A DNA stretch of 64,000 nucleotides from Straminergon stramineum. Its lineage: Eukaryota; Streptophyta; Bryopsida; Hypnales; Calliergonaceae. Under the pieces are notes generated by a model, which saw only the letters and a list, made by a program, of their open reading frames with translations, was not told where the DNA came from and ran no database searches. The stretch covers positions 8,124,501-8,188,500 of the forward strand of contig OY987269.1 in the NCBI GenBank assembly GCA_963920665.1. The letters are read 5' to 3'. The number at the start of each line of letters is the position of its first letter. Within the stretch, counting starts at the first letter, position 1. A program made the translations under genes and the position numbers. Shown in pieces: positions 49,058 through 62,389 of this stretch.

Positions 49058-50654
49058 TTCCACAGGAAGAAATTACGTATTTTTTGGTGTCGGGCCTTGA
49101 CATGTTCCTGTCTAAGGCTTGGACATTTCATGTCCAACTTGGTGTCTACATGTCTTCTTGTACATCTCCACGTCTACTAGGGGTTGAAGTGGATGTTGGA
49201 GATGAAAAAAGTGAAATTCACGTGAAAAAACATGGTGGTGTTGCTATTTGCATCCACTTTGACGTTGAGATGGTGCCTGACATCATCATGTTCAAATGGT
49301 TGTTTGAAAAAACAATATTTGACATGTCAGCAGGGGGACCTACTTTGACCATGGGTAATTTTCATTTACATTATTATATTTTAAAATAACAACGCTGCCC
49401 ACTTGAAAAAAAGAGTTGGGTAGCATTTTTTGGGCAGGGTATATTAAAAAGTGATGATGTGGCAAATGACATGGCAAATGATGTGGTCCAAAGCTGACGT
49501 GGCAGACAATATGCTGACTTGGCAGACACTGCCATGTCAGCAATTTCTTAGTTTAACCATTTTGATGGCCTTCTCTAGAATGCCATGAGCAACTTCAAGA
49601 CGTCCCAAAAGACATCCACGTAGAGTCGTAGACGTTTAATGTTGTAAATGATGTCTCAGAGGACCTATTGGCGTTGAGGGTGATCTTCCTATTAATATTT
49701 AGGTGTTTACATTGAGGCGCATGAGACAAGAGGATGTTGATGATGAGATTAGGATAAGGCAATACGGACATTCCCTAAGACATTCAATGGGGCATGGCAA
49801 TCTTCATTGTCTTGCACATGTGCACTTCAACATAAGGTATGTTTGTCTGAGATGACGTGCATTGAATTCACAAGAATTTAGCTTATGCAGTGTCTAAAGT
49901 ATGAAACTTTACTATGATGTTTAGGGTGTTCACCATGGAAGATGATTTCCAACTATAAATGTCCATAGGGGAAGGTTCATGAGTACTCTTAATAGTTTGA
50001 TACAAAAGTTATAAGAACAAGTGGCATGGAGGAGCATGATGATGTGGGAAACTACAAAGACGTGCATTGCATAGAGGGTTCACATGAGGCACCTTCAATG
50101 CAAATTGGCAATGTCATATGAATGTTTTGGGAGCACTGAAACATGCACTAAAACATGCACTAAGACATACATATCGTCTACAGTATTCTCATGATGTTTG
50201 CACAGACGGCTATGTGTTAGGCGACCCTCTAGGAAAAAATTTGTAGGCCCTTAAAGCCCACTTAGGAAAAAAATGGAGACATGTTCTGCACTCAATTAAA
50301 AAAAATATGAAAACATGTGTAGGCCTCATAACTTCAATAATCCCAAAAGGAGGAACATCCATCCCACTAAAGAAAACAAACGTGAGCACATCTATAGTAT
50401 TCCAAATCCGTCTTAGGAAATAACAAAAGAAGATAAAAAGGTCCAAATTCACAGGTCCACATACACTAATTATGTCCACATTCAAAAACAAATGTCTAAA
50501 ATGACAAAGAATGGACCAAAAATGTCCGAACTAACACATCTTAATTGATGGAAAGTGTCCAAATTGACAATGTTCATTTGAACTAAAAATATGGAAACAA
50601 GCATGGCATCTGAAATCTCTCTACTGTTTTCAAGTAATCTCATGAAAGAACTTT

Positions 50655-51140
50655 GCAAGCCTCCAAGCCTCCTATTAAAAACTAAAATATGTAAACATGG
50701 GTAGGCCTCCAAGCATCCTCATAAAATAAAAAAAGATATGGAAACATGTGTAGGCCTCCAAGCATCTTCATAAAATCAAAAAAGATATGGAAACATGGGT
50801 AGGCCTCCAAGCATCCTCATAAAATAAAATAAAATTTACAAACATGGGTAGGCCTCCAAGCATCCTATTTAAAACTAAAATATGCAAACATGTGTAGGCC
50901 TCCAAGCATCCTCATAAAATCAAAAAAGATATGGAAACATGTGTAGGCCTCCAAGCATCTTCATAAAATAAAATAAAATGTGCAAACATGTGTAGGCCTC
51001 TAAGCATCCTATTTGAAACTAAAATATGGAAACATGGGTAGGACTCCAAGCATCCTCATAAAATAAAATAAAATATGGAAACATATATAGGCCTCCAAGC
51101 ATCTTCATAAAAAAAATATGGAAACATGGGCAGGCCTCCA
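50655..51140 (+). repeat. Minisatellite, about ten units of 45-54 bp
   Basis: Each unit carries (A/G)TATGGAAACATG(G/T)GTAGG, then CCTCCAAGCATC(C/T), then TCATAAAAT or TATTTAAAACT. Two spacer types alternate, so the array grew by mixing two sub-units. It lies inside the CACTA-type element. Confidence 0.92.
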
Positions 51141-51622
51141 TGATTTTGAAATTATATTATACTACTGTTATTGTCATCTATTTTGACAGAAATGGTTTAA
51201 AAAGTCGTGCCACCTGGGACTCTTAGATGTCTTAGAAGACATTGGAATAGACGTTATGATGTTCTATCGTGACTACAGAACCCTAAAAAAGTGGCCGCCG
51301 ACTTTTGCCTGTCGCATGGAACCCTAAGGCATCTTCTTGCAGACTGTTCAAAAATTTAGCTTTGGAATTGAGAGCAATCTTTTGTGTGCAACATGACACT
51401 TCACTCAAGTGCGCATAGTTGTCTTCCGTTTCCAAGTGGAGAAGGAGCTTTAACAAAAGGAGATCATGATCTTGATAGGGATAGTGCACGTCTCAGCATT
51501 TTCAAGAACTTTTTGGAGGGGGTTGTGGCTGCATCACTCATCTCAACAATGGAGGCAACTGAGGGGCCCGCTACATCCACCCAAAACCTCCGTAGAAGTA
51601 GCCGCCTACACAATCCAAGTGA

Positions 51623-52290
51623 GTTTTAGGGTGACGACGCTTGTGTGATGCCACAAATCTAGTCGTTTGATGCTTGGTACGAGGTCTTAGTCTTAGTGCG
51701 GCTGTCTCAACGTTGTCTTGGACCCTGTTTTCGACATTGAGTCAAGGCAGTCCGATTCCATTACAACGTCTTCTTATTTCTATCTCGAGGCTTAGGGGGG
51801 GATAATCTCAGTGAACTTGTTGCCTTGATCATGTTGCCTTCATCCTCAACCCTTGTCCTCAAGGAGCCTTTGTCGAGCTTTAATTAGGGTTGTCGTTAGT
51901 TTTAGGGTGGGAACGCTTGTGTGATACCACAAATCCAGTCGTTTGATGCTTGGTACGAGGTCTCAGTCTTAGTGCGGCCGTCTCAACGCTATCTTGGACC
52001 CTGTTTTCGACATTGAGTCAAGGCGGTCCGATTCCATTACAACGTCTTCTTATTTCTATGTCGGGGCTTAGGGGGGGATAATCTCAGTGAACTTGTTGCC
52101 TTGATCATGTTGCTTTCATCCTCAACCCTTGTCCTCAAGGAGCCTTTGTCGAGCTTTAATTAGGGTTGTCGTTAGTTTTAGGGTGAGAATGCTTGTGTGA
52201 TGCCACAAATCCAGTCATTTGATGCTTGATACGAGGTCTTAGTCTTGGTGCGGACATGTCAATGTGGATGCAGACATTGTTTTGGACATT
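51623..52290 (+). repeat. 276-bp tandem repeat, two full and one partial unit
   Basis: GTTTTAGGGTG starts units at 51623, 51899 and 52175, exactly 276 bp apart. The first two units are nearly identical (for example 'CGAGGTCT(T/C)AGTCTTAGTGC'), so this is a recent duplication inside the CACTA-type element. The third unit decays after about 110 bp. Confidence 0.93.
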
Positions 52291-52909
52291 GAAGCAAACA
52301 ATCTGATTCCAGTTGTTAACTACAGATTCTCGCCCCTCTGTAGGTTTAGGGTTTTAATAGGTCACGAAACGTAGTTTATATTCATGAACATTGAGGCCCC
52401 CATTGGAAGCCCCCCTGATGTTTTAAATTCTTTGTGTTGACATGGATTGGCTGTGCCCCCCAAGGTGTTGGTGCTTGGGCTTGGGCTTATATTTTTATTG
52501 ATTATTTTGGTGAGATAGCATGTCGCTGTTGATGTAAATCCGTTGTTGTGGACATTTAAGATGTCTAAATGTCATGGTGAAATTCCAGGACCATGGGACC
52601 ATGCTGTTGTAGTCATATGGTGTTCAAATCGGTAATTGTGAGACTTGTGTTGTCATGATCAGTGATCAAGGTCTTGTGCGTGTTGAATCTTAGTTTCTGC
52701 CTATAGCAATAACTATGTTGCTTGAGTCACATCCTTTTGGAAATCCCTGTACTTAGATGTCCTTTTTGATATCTTGAAATATATGAAGGTCGGAGATTGG
52801 AGGTCGTCTTGCTGAGATGAATAACTTGATCCGTTTGCTTGTGCAATCCTTTGGCCTTGACAGTGTACAGCATTAGATACTTGCATCAACGCCCGCAAGC
52901 CTGGCACTC

Positions 52910-53254
52910 TTGCAGGGCAACGTCTACATTGATATTCTCCAAGTCTTTCACGGTCACAACACTGCTGCAGGTGACGTTGATGGAGATAGAACCAATGTTG
53001 TGCAGGCTAGTGAAGTTAGTGCAGACGTTGGTGTGGATGCAAATGAGGACGCGGAGCCTGAGGTTGATTACTTGATGGACCATCCACCGGACAACGCAGG
53101 AGACATTGATCCCGAACAAATTGAGGTTGATGTTGCTGCGGGTACCACTCCCGGCATTGACGGAGTGGCCCTTAACCCCCTTGCAACGCTTGTTGATAAC
53201 GCGGTGAGCGCTCCCGTGGACATCCCTACAGATCCATATTCCATAGTAGCTTAG
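52910..53254 (+). CDS. Acidic open frame inside the CACTA-type element, unassigned
   Basis: 114 codons rich in Asp, Glu, Val and Ala (for example DAEPEVDYLMDHPPDNAGD). The composition is unlike random AT-rich DNA here. No domain is recognised. It may be an exon of a captured gene or of an element protein; the following frame near 53365-53667 is Pro/Lys-rich (KPTPKPTQVVTTMKATKG). Whether it is translated is unknown. Confidence 0.25.
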   Translation: MQGNVYIDILQVFHGHNTAAGDVDGDRTNVVQASEVSADVGVDANEDAEPEVDYLMDHPPDNAGDIDPEQIEVDVAAGTTPGIDGVALNPLATLVDNAVSAPVDIPTDPYSIVA

Positions 53255-53462
53255 CCTGCATCCGTTGAGGGAGAGGGTACTCCTATTGCCTTGGCAGGGC
53301 ACTCCAACCCTCGAGAGGTATTTCTCATATTGGACGGGACAAGAACATAGATGGGAGCTAGACATTGGTGTGTTGTTTTAGACATTGTATTGGACATTTT
53401 GTATCTCTCTCTTATTATAGTGTTTTATCATTTAGTTCTAATAGTATGTATGGTAGTATTAT

Positions 53463-54120
53463 GTGCAATCAGGTTGCAAATCTTCCATCTATGGGATCGT
53501 CGTCTCGCGTCAATGGAGTGACAAGGACCTTGAAGCCAACACCAAAGCCAACACAAGTGGTCACCACTATGAAGGCTACGAAGGGAACCATGCAGCAAGT
53601 GCCCAAACCCAATCCCCCTACAGGAGGGGGGCAACCCCAAAAAGGAGAAGCATCACGGAAGAAATGACCATTGAGGTGTGTTTTGATTCTCTCAAAAGCA
53701 TGGATATGTGGCTGGTAGGCCTTCAGTTGTTTGTTTGTCCATTGTCACTAATGTCCAGTGTTTGTTTGCAGGACTCCTCCTATCCATGGAGACCTTGCCT
53801 TCAACGCTCAGATGTTTGCTTAGACATAGAGGACGCTTCACGCAACATTGTGAGAACTTCTTGGTGGCATTATTTCATGATTATCTAAACGGGTTTAGTG
53901 TCTATCATATTTTTTGTGGGGCATGTTGTGCTATATTGCCTTTTATAAAAGCTTTGTTCTCCTCATGGAGATTTGTTTTCCTTGCAACACTTTACCTATA
54001 TATGAATATGATATTTTTTGTTTGCCTAAAGGTTCCTCCATTCAATGGTGCATGTATTTCAAGTATTGTAATTGTGCTAAGCTCTCTTACTATGCAATGT
54101 CATTCATTGATATAGTGTAA
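53463..54120 (+). other. Overlapping unassigned open frames in the CACTA-type element
   Basis: Several overlapping frames of 68-141 codons occur, including hydrophobic ones. The overlap in different frames means at most one can be real. I recognise none. Confidence 0.2.
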
Positions 54121-55254
54121 AACCAACTTTGGTAAATACATGCCATGCCAGAGCATTGTTTAGGTCTCTTCAAATGTGGGCACAATGTCTAATGTTCAAT
54201 GTCCTCACGATCATTGCAATGTTGCACCACATTGTTTTGATGTCTCTACGTCTGTATACAAGCGCAGATAAGAATGCACCATGTGGTTAGGTAGGACTTA
54301 ATCCTAAACCCCTTCAATTCAGTGTCAATGTCCGTGAAGTCTACAACATGTCTTCATTCACGTCTCATAGTGCACATTGCTATCACATCTAAGCTTGTCC
54401 TAAACATGGAAGCATCAAAAGCTATGCAAGCATGTCATTAAACATAGCCCTATACACGTCCTGAACATTGTCTACACAAACTTGTGCTTCTCAATTGCCT
54501 AATTGGTTAGTGTCATTTCAGACATCCCATGCTCAAATCCAATCTTCAAGCATGTTGGTATGAAGCATGCACATGTTGTCTAAAATGATTTGTTACTTGT
54601 AAAAATGTTGTACATGTGAATGTTGACATCCAACGCGCCACACGTCTAGTAGAAAATTGCATGAACATGTCTTTAACCATGTCTAATGCCCCAATGTAAA
54701 AGCCTCAGACGACACAAATGGCGTTAGAATCGTAGTGCTTACCAGCAGTGCATGTTCCGCATAAACATTGTCTTTAACATAGTTGTGTCTAGGACAACAT
54801 CATGTTAGACTTTGTGATGTCTAAAAAGACATCTTTCATACGTATGTAGAAAGCTCCAAAAGAGGCTTCTCCCCGCACGAAAATTGTCCACGTCAGCATT
54901 CAAAGATGCCACGTCACCTAATGTTGACTCCCCGGTCAATGTACACATCAGATGCCACATCAGATGCCACATCACCAAAATTGGATGGATGAGAAAATTG
55001 CCAACCTAGCTGCCCATGCTCACGTGGCACCAAAAATGTAGCCACATGGTAGAGTTCTAGCACCCGTTGACCAGTGTTTTTTTGGATGTCCGGTGCTTAG
55101 CATGCCGCTGTCTAGGCTAATTCTTGGATGTCCGACCCCTATTTTTGCAGACGCGATGTGATTAGACACCTACGTTGACATGCCTAATGTCTGATCGGAC
55201 TTCTGAGTGTCTAAATTTCACAGTCGGGCGACTGCGTGTTTTCTTCTAGTGTTC

Positions 55255-56054
55255 GGGAGTTCAAATGGGGTTGTAATTTGGCAATTTCGGTTGGAAATGG
55301 GTGGTCCTCCCAAATCCAAGGGGGATTGGGAAGTTTTTTCGATCCACAAGGCCACAAAAAGTACTACATGAGGGGTTGGTCTTCCTCCTCACTCCCTCTT
55401 GGAGCCTTGGTTAGTCCAAGTGATTCAAGGTTCGTGATGCAACTTCATCACTAGTTGGATGGAGTCCCACTCCTCGCTAGGCCATTTTCAATGTGTCATG
55501 AGTTGTGAGTCTTCATTAGTTTTGGTGTGAAAGTAGCAAATTCACAATGGGCCTACTATAGAGTAGAATGACACTTAACGGCCGTTAGAATTGTGGTCAG
55601 TAGTGTCACCACAAGTCCTAGTAGAGTACGATGGAAGTTCCGCCCCATATCACCAAGTGACATACTAGGTGTTATACGTGGAGTGTATGCTATTAGTTCT
55701 AAGAACTGGGACTTAGAAGTATGCATTGGAAATGAAAACTAATGTCGTGGGTGTGTGGCATATGCAACGTTAGTTAATTGTGACCCAAGTGATACTAGAA
55801 TTGAAGCGTGGTGAATCCAAAAAGTTGTAAAGGGCCTCTAAAGGCTGCTTAGAATTGTAAGATATTACTAGGGTCTCGACATACTAGGCTAGAATACAAA
55901 ATGTTTGTTAACTTTGCACATGGATTATTGCACCCTTTAGTGATGCTTACCACTTTAAGCTCACCTCCTAGTGCTTCCCTAAGTACTGAACTCTTTAGTA
56001 ATACCAAGGGTTACGATCTCCTAACATTACATATGCCATGCACCTTTAATGTTA
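55255..56054. other. Between the CACTA-type element and the decayed transposase element
   Basis: No gene or repeat boundary was supported. Confidence 0.3.
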
Positions 56055-58100
56055 GACTACAAGAAAATGGGGGTATAAATGACTGCGCAGTCATTCGGGT
56101 CCCCACGAAATGACTAGAAAATAACTGTCCCTCTCTAATTGCACGTTGTGGCCTTTGTCAATAGTGTTCGAGACATTTTCCAGTTACACTCGCGACTGGT
56201 GGATGAAGAAGTGATGAAAACCTCACTTCCACTACGAGTTTTTGTTAAGGTATTCATTTGCTCTGTTCCACTTGAACAAGAAGTCATATTTAGGGACTTG
56301 GCGTTACACATATGGAACTCCAAAATGACTGACATCTCAGTGAGCATGTTTGGCGGGAATTTGACGTTGCCTACTTGGCTGCACTTGTGCTGACATATCA
56401 ATGCTTTGTGACTAAGTCATTTACCGGTGATTACAAGTCGCAGTTTGCCACAAGTTTACACTTCCAGGCCACTTCCACGTGACTTTGTCTTGACTCTCAC
56501 CTATATATAGTTGGAGACATTTGTGCAACCATTTCTTGGAGGAGGATTCTTTTTAACAATAGTATATTACTAGTGCATGAAAGATGAAGATACACAACAT
56601 ATTTAATTGACTTCCGACGTGCATGCTCAATTGAAGCATATGGTTTAAGGATTATAACGTTGCAAAAGGAGTTAACAAAAAAACTTTTTACTTAGCTCTA
56701 GAAGGTGGTACAAGACAATAATCTCATATTCTATGCACTTCAAGAATGCAACAGTAGCGTGACCACTCTAGGGCTAAGTGGGGACTCCTCAGACGAAGGG
56801 GAGGAGACCACTCTAAAGTACTAGATATGGTTGCGTGACCTTGATAATGACTAGTATTGCTCTTGCACTAATACGTTGTCCTCCTCGGATAATTCAATTG
56901 CCCCTACAAGATTTACTACTTCTAGGGGATCGGGACAAATTGACGGAGAAATCAAGCCAACACTCTTTGACGTGGTGGTGATGAAGGCATCTATTCTATC
57001 CACAACCTCTCACTTTGCTCTTGCTTCTTTTCGTAATACAACTTTCCATCCTTCTTTCTCTATAACATTTGAGAAAAAAACTTACGTGGCCTACCTAGGG
57101 AAAATGAAGGGCTCTGCCATCCTAGGTAACATGTGCTGAAAGTTCACAACTAAGAAACTATCATCATCTCAGCTTGGGGAGATCACTCTTTGTAATTTAA
57201 GGTATACACCTGCGTTAAGAGGGTATTTGATGTGGGGATATTTACCTTCATTATTGCATTTAAGATGACTATATTTTTACATAAAAAGCTACGAAAGTGT
57301 ATTTTCAATGCCCTATGTTTTTTTGTAAATTTCTTCATTCAATTTTTTAAATGGGGCTATCTTACATAGAATATTCAAGTGTTCAACTTTTTCCTAAAAC
57401 TGCCCTTCTTTACAAAAAATTTCTTACCTCCACTACATGAATATATAGACTAGGGATACACTATGAAACCAACAACAATCAATTCAAGTCAAGTGTCATT
57501 GACCAAGTGATTGTTTTTAATAACAAATTTACCATTGAATACTTTAGAATCCCCATTGAATTAGTTGTGAATATCCCATTCAATATGATTAAGTGAGTTA
57601 AATACATACAACTTCAAAGATTGAAGTTAATTGAACTATAAACTCTATCTTTGTATTGTACAGTTTGGGGGGCATTGAATCCACTGAGGCAAATTGCCCT
57701 ATTAGTAAAATGTGACAATTTTTGCCATTTGTAGTCAACATTTACATTTGCACTTAATTTTTTTGATATATAAGCTATTAGTATTATGGCATAATTTTTG
57801 TCAACCACCCTTCATTATAGATTATCTTGTAGTTTTTCTTGATTGTGTTTGTTTTATCATCCACATGAAATTATTTGTCCTTATCTATACTCACAGTACT
57901 ATGAAAAATTTGCACAACCTCTATTTGTTGAGGCTAGCTTATTAATAAAAATTCCTACTACATGATGTTTTTATGTAGCCTAATTTATATATATTAGAGT
58001 ATGTAGAATTTTATGGACCCTGTAGTAGCCCTACATAAAATATAAAATTTTTCCCCTTTGAATTTAATGGACCCTATCTTTTAACTCACGTAGTTTTCTA
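56055..58100 (-). other. Probable 3' part of the decayed CACTA element
   Basis: GACTACAAGAAAATGGGGG at 56055 resembles the plant CACTA terminus CACTACAAGAAAA. It is followed by an 18-bp palindrome AATGACTGCGCAGTCATT (near 56078-56095) of a kind common in subterminal regions. No matching right terminus was found beyond 61.9 kb, so the element boundary is tentative. No coding domain is seen in this part. Confidence 0.35.
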
Positions 58101-61100
58101 AAACTCAAGAGTAATCTCCCTAGGCATCTCGGGTATATGTTGCATTCCCATGATTGTCTTGGGCCTTTATCTAGTTACATCGTAGGAGAATGATTTGTGT
58201 ATTAAGACCTCCGTAATCCAACAACAATATCTCTTTCAACACCCCTACATAGTTGACAGACAAGTCCTCAACATTCTCACCATGCAATTTGAAAACCGAT
58301 GCCACGCCACTGTTATAGCTTTGCATTCGTGCACTAGTTTCATTGTCCATGTGGAAGTGGTTACCGAAGGCAATGATTTGGGAGTACCTCCTGGCTCTTT
58401 GGGATGGCTTCGCGCTTAGCAATAAACAATCTTGGTCCTCGGGCTTCTGAAGATCCAAATTAGAATTCTGGACAACAGTCACTATCCAGTCCACCAACGT
58501 TGGAGTGGATGGATTCGCACTTTGTTCATCCCTCCATTTACTGCAAGACCCATTCATTTAAATCATTATATATTACATGAATGAAAGTGTTCATAGTATT
58601 GTAAGCTACACATGGACCTATGTTGTAGGACTCCACATGAAAGCCAAGACTAGATCATGACTTCCAGTCGACTCTAAGAAGTCAACTAGAAGTCGCATAG
58701 TACTATTGGGAATTACTCCATGCCAAGTACATGACTTCATGAGGACTCAATGACAACTGAATATTAGTCTTTCAATACTTAAGGAGGGCTATGGGTCTTG
58801 CCCATGAATCCCATGTACTATAGTACTGGTGTGTAGGGATCTTCGCGTGTGAATAATACTACATAATTATATAAATAAGACTTGCCATCCAATGAAGTGG
58901 TTACACGAGGCACTCACGCACAAAAATCTTCCATGACGGTTGCATTCGTCAGCACGTACTAGTGTGTTAAGTCTCGAAGCGTTGTGGTCATCAGATATGG
59001 CTTCCTTGTGCCTTGCAAGACCTCTTCAGTATCCCCATACTCTTCGTCTTCATCCCACACTCGTCTCTGCGTGAATTCAAACCTTTGGAGGTACTCAGTA
59101 ATGAAGCCGATGCATTCATCTTTCAAGTATCCCTCAGCCATGCACACCTCAAGCTGGGCCAGATTTCAAACGTGGTTCTTCAATACTTTCATGTATCGCT
59201 CCACTGGATACATCCACCTCGCACTAACTGGTCCACACAAGTCTAGTTCCGTAGCTAAATGGTATGGTAGATGGGTCATTATGTCGAAAAAGGATGGAGG
59301 GAATTCAATCTTAAGCAACGCCATACTCTTGGTGACATCAACTTCTAGTGAGGCAAAATCACTGGGATTATAAACCTTAGTGCATAAGTAGTGAAATACC
59401 TTGCACATTCGCATGATAGCCATGCGAGGTCTAGGTTTCATTAGACCACGCAGCACTAGCGGTATAACCTACTACATCAACACATGGTAGTCGTGGGATT
59501 TCAGGCCCCCAAAGTTTTTCTTCCGTATGCACTTCCCGAGGTTAGATGAATACCCGGTTGGTGTCTTCAGGGACTCGATGCACCTTGCAAACTTTTCAAA
59601 TTCCACTTCTGTCAATATATAGTTGGCTCTTGGCTTCACCATTTTATCGGCTCTGCGAGGGTGTGGGGTTAGCCAAAGGTGCTTCCGTACATTCCTCCTC
59701 TACAAGTCCCTCCTCACCTTCATAGTGTCCTTCTTAGTTATAGTTTTTAGAAAGTTCTTTGACAAGTTCATTTCATAGTGCATGACGTCTAGCTTGTTGC
59801 GAATGAGAAAATCCTGAACATGAGCACAAGAAAAAACAACTTAAGTTGTAGTGAGTGATCCTCTTGCCAAAAGAAAAGAAGATGCACTTGAGTAATCAGA
59901 GGCCTGGCTACCCACATCCAAGTTGCAACAAAGACGCTTTAAAGTCACATAATGACATTGCTACTTCAATACTACTTTTGTGTAACTTTGAAGTAACCTA
60001 GTAGTTGTAAAAAAGTGGCATCAAAGTCACGTATCATTTTCTATATAAAACCTATAGCTATAAATCAAGACTTACCTTCCAATATGGCAATCTGAAGAGA
60101 ATGCTCATGCACTTCACTCCATGAATTTTTGAGGGATCATTTGCATTGCCCTCTCTATTCCCGGATGCTTTCCATGCCTTGTATTCCACCACATACGCCA
60201 GTTGCTCTTCCATTGTCATTGCCATTGGTTTAGTTCTCTTTTCCATGGCTTCATTAAAGTGGTTCTTCATTCGTGTAGACCTATATGGATGTTGCTTAGG
60301 TAACCACCAACGTGTTCCACCATAGGTTTGCTTGCCGAGTTCCACAGAATGCTCAGCGCCCAAGTTCATGCTGCACCATGAACATGCTGGATAGCCTTGA
60401 TGGGAAAATCCTCCCACAATCCCATAGCGAGGGAAGTCGTATATTGTCCACAACAACATGGCGCGAAGTTGAAATGCCTTGCAACTTGCATCCTTTATAA
60501 CATCGTATGCAGGCACTCCCGACCACAACTCCAGCAACTTGTCAACGACAGGCTCTAGGTATACATCAAACACATCTAATGTCACGGACTCTTTCCTAGG
60601 AATTAAAAGAGTCAATAGCACAAAGAATTTTTTTGTGCACAACCAAGGGGGGACATTGTAATTCAAGAAAAGAACTAGCCATGCTGACCAAGACGACCAG
60701 CTCTATTTGAACGGGTTCACGTCATTTGTGGCCAATGCGAAGTGAACATTGTGGGGATTAGTAGCAAAAGTGGGATCCACATTGTCGTGGAAGTGACACC
60801 AAGCTTTCGAATCACACAGATGCCAAACAAGGCCATCCCCTCCTTCTTGATTACTATGGTTCTCATGATGCCAAAGCATCAACTTGGATAGAGTTGGACT
60901 CCTGAACATTCGCTGTAGACATGGAATGATTGGAAAATGGTGAAGAATTCTTCAGTGGGAAGGCCTTCCAATCCTCATCTCTAAACCTATGCCCTCCATA
61001 CTTTGGGTAGCAAATTGCATTAGCATGTTCCCCTCTGAATAGAATATAACCTCTTTCACAAGCATGAATGGTGTTGTATGACAAACCCAACTTCTCTGTA

Positions 61101-61839
61101 AGGGACTTTGCGGCGTGGTAAGTCTAGGGCAAGGCATTATTCTTGGGGAGAAGATGCCGACTTAAGATGCTGAAGAGTTTGTTCACGCAGGTATTGCTAA
61201 CACCATGCACCATGCAGAGATTCATCAATAACATCGTGGCGGCTAGTTGCTTGACCTTGCGCCATCATATAGGGCATCCATGGACTACTCTAGCGTAGTT
61301 AGGTCGAAATTGTTTCCCTTGTCGCTGTCATTATCCTTCTGCTCTTTTGCACGTAGTGGGTCACGACACTCCTCTCTCTCTGCAGTATCGTCGACATTCA
61401 TCTCTCTACACTCTTCTTGGATGGAATCCGCTGTAGCTAAAGCAGCCATAACTTCTTCCTGAAATCTCTCTCCTGCGGATGGTGTATCTTCGACAATGGG
61501 AGCTGCTTGGTCGACCATGCCTTGAACATCTACTGTGGCATCCAATTCCGTTGTGGGTTCCTCGGGCTTGTTCCAAAACTCCTCCTCCCACTCTTCATTA
61601 GAAGAACCCATGTTGCTTGGTCTCGTCCATCGCCGTGACCCGGGATCCCTGCCAAACTGGATCAAGTGGTCCCGTACATTCCAAATCAATAGTCTCTTAC
61701 GGCCCTTGCATCTAGTACAAGGACAATGAATTCTTGTGAGGTTTAATTGTGAAGCCCTTTGTACCTCCCTCATCCATAGTTGTTCATCTCGTAACCGTTG
61801 CCTCTCAGTATTAGAAAGGGGCCTTCTAGCAAGAATCAT
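58100..61839 (-). pseudogene. CACTA/EnSpm transposase (tnp2 type), decayed
   Basis: Domains follow in the usual order on the minus strand. Transpos_assoc is at 61839-61285 (RIHCPCTRCKGRKR). Transposase_21 is at about 60930-60060 (MFRSPTLSKLMLWHHENHS; NYNVPPWLC; LRAMLLWTIYDFPRYG; CSWC). DUF4218 is at about 59600-58960 (FGGLKSHDYHVLM; MTHLPYHLATELDLCGPV; MYPVERYMKVLKNHV). DUF4216 is at about 58460-58171 (YNSGVASVF; YVGVLKEILLLDYG). Intact proteins of this type catalyse cut-and-paste movement. Here stops interrupt the frame: TAG at 60703-60705, two adjacent TAG at 59469-59474 where the family has Gln-Gln, and TGA at 59166-59168 where Arg is expected. Frameshifts lie between 60.9 and 61.3 kb. It cannot make a full transposase. 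Confidence 0.88.
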
Positions 61840-61859
61840 TGCTTGACTTTAGGGTATTA

Positions 61860-62389
61860 ATTTTAATGAAGATAATGAAATGCACTCAAGACACGCAAAA
61901 TCATTAGTGTAATAGCAGAGGGGCAAACATATTGGTTAATTGTAGGGTGACAGTGTCGCATTGTAAATGCGTTCATTATGTGAAAATACATAATTGTTTG
62001 TTAAATTGGAGTGTTTTTTTCTAAAGTCTCAAGAAACAAATGGAGTTATACTCGACTTGAACTCTTTTTTTTTTACCTCTATTTGACAAACATTTAGTTC
62101 TTTGATTTCTATATTTGAAAATATTTTAATATTTTAGTTTGTTTATTTGAAGTTGTGAAAACAAAATGTAAAGTTTTTTTTTAAGTTTTTTTAAGTTTTT
62201 TTTAATGGATTAAAAGTCCACGTAGATGATGTGGATAGACTTATCAAGGATAGGAGATGGCCCATGGGTGTATTATGGCCTATGTGGCATCTTAGTGGTC
62301 AAAATCCACTAGCTTAGGTGGATGGCATAGAGGTTGAGGTGGCGGATGAGATGGAGGGTCATCTTCTTCCTCCTCCTTGTTTGCTTAGA
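61860..62389. other. Flank 5' of the transposase, nothing recognised
   Basis: AT-rich DNA with T runs. No TAGTG terminus pairing with the 56-kb end could be identified. Confidence 0.3.

Larger units (their letters stand above)
49061..55251. mobile_element. Non-autonomous CACTA/EnSpm-type element, 6.2 kb, TTC target duplication
   Basis: The left end is CACAGGAAGAAATTACG and the right end is the complement of CACTAGAAGAAAACACG: 13 of 17 bases agree, with the left CACTA worn to CACAG. TTC flanks both edges (49058-49060 and 55252-55254). Subterminal words are inverted between the ends: TGACGTGGCA near 49493 and TGCCACGTCA near 54907, with many GTCTA and GACAT motifs, as in CACTA subterminal repeats. 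No tnp2 transposase domain is seen. The interior holds a minisatellite, a 276-bp tandem repeat and unassigned open frames, so the element must be moved in trans. Confidence 0.75.
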
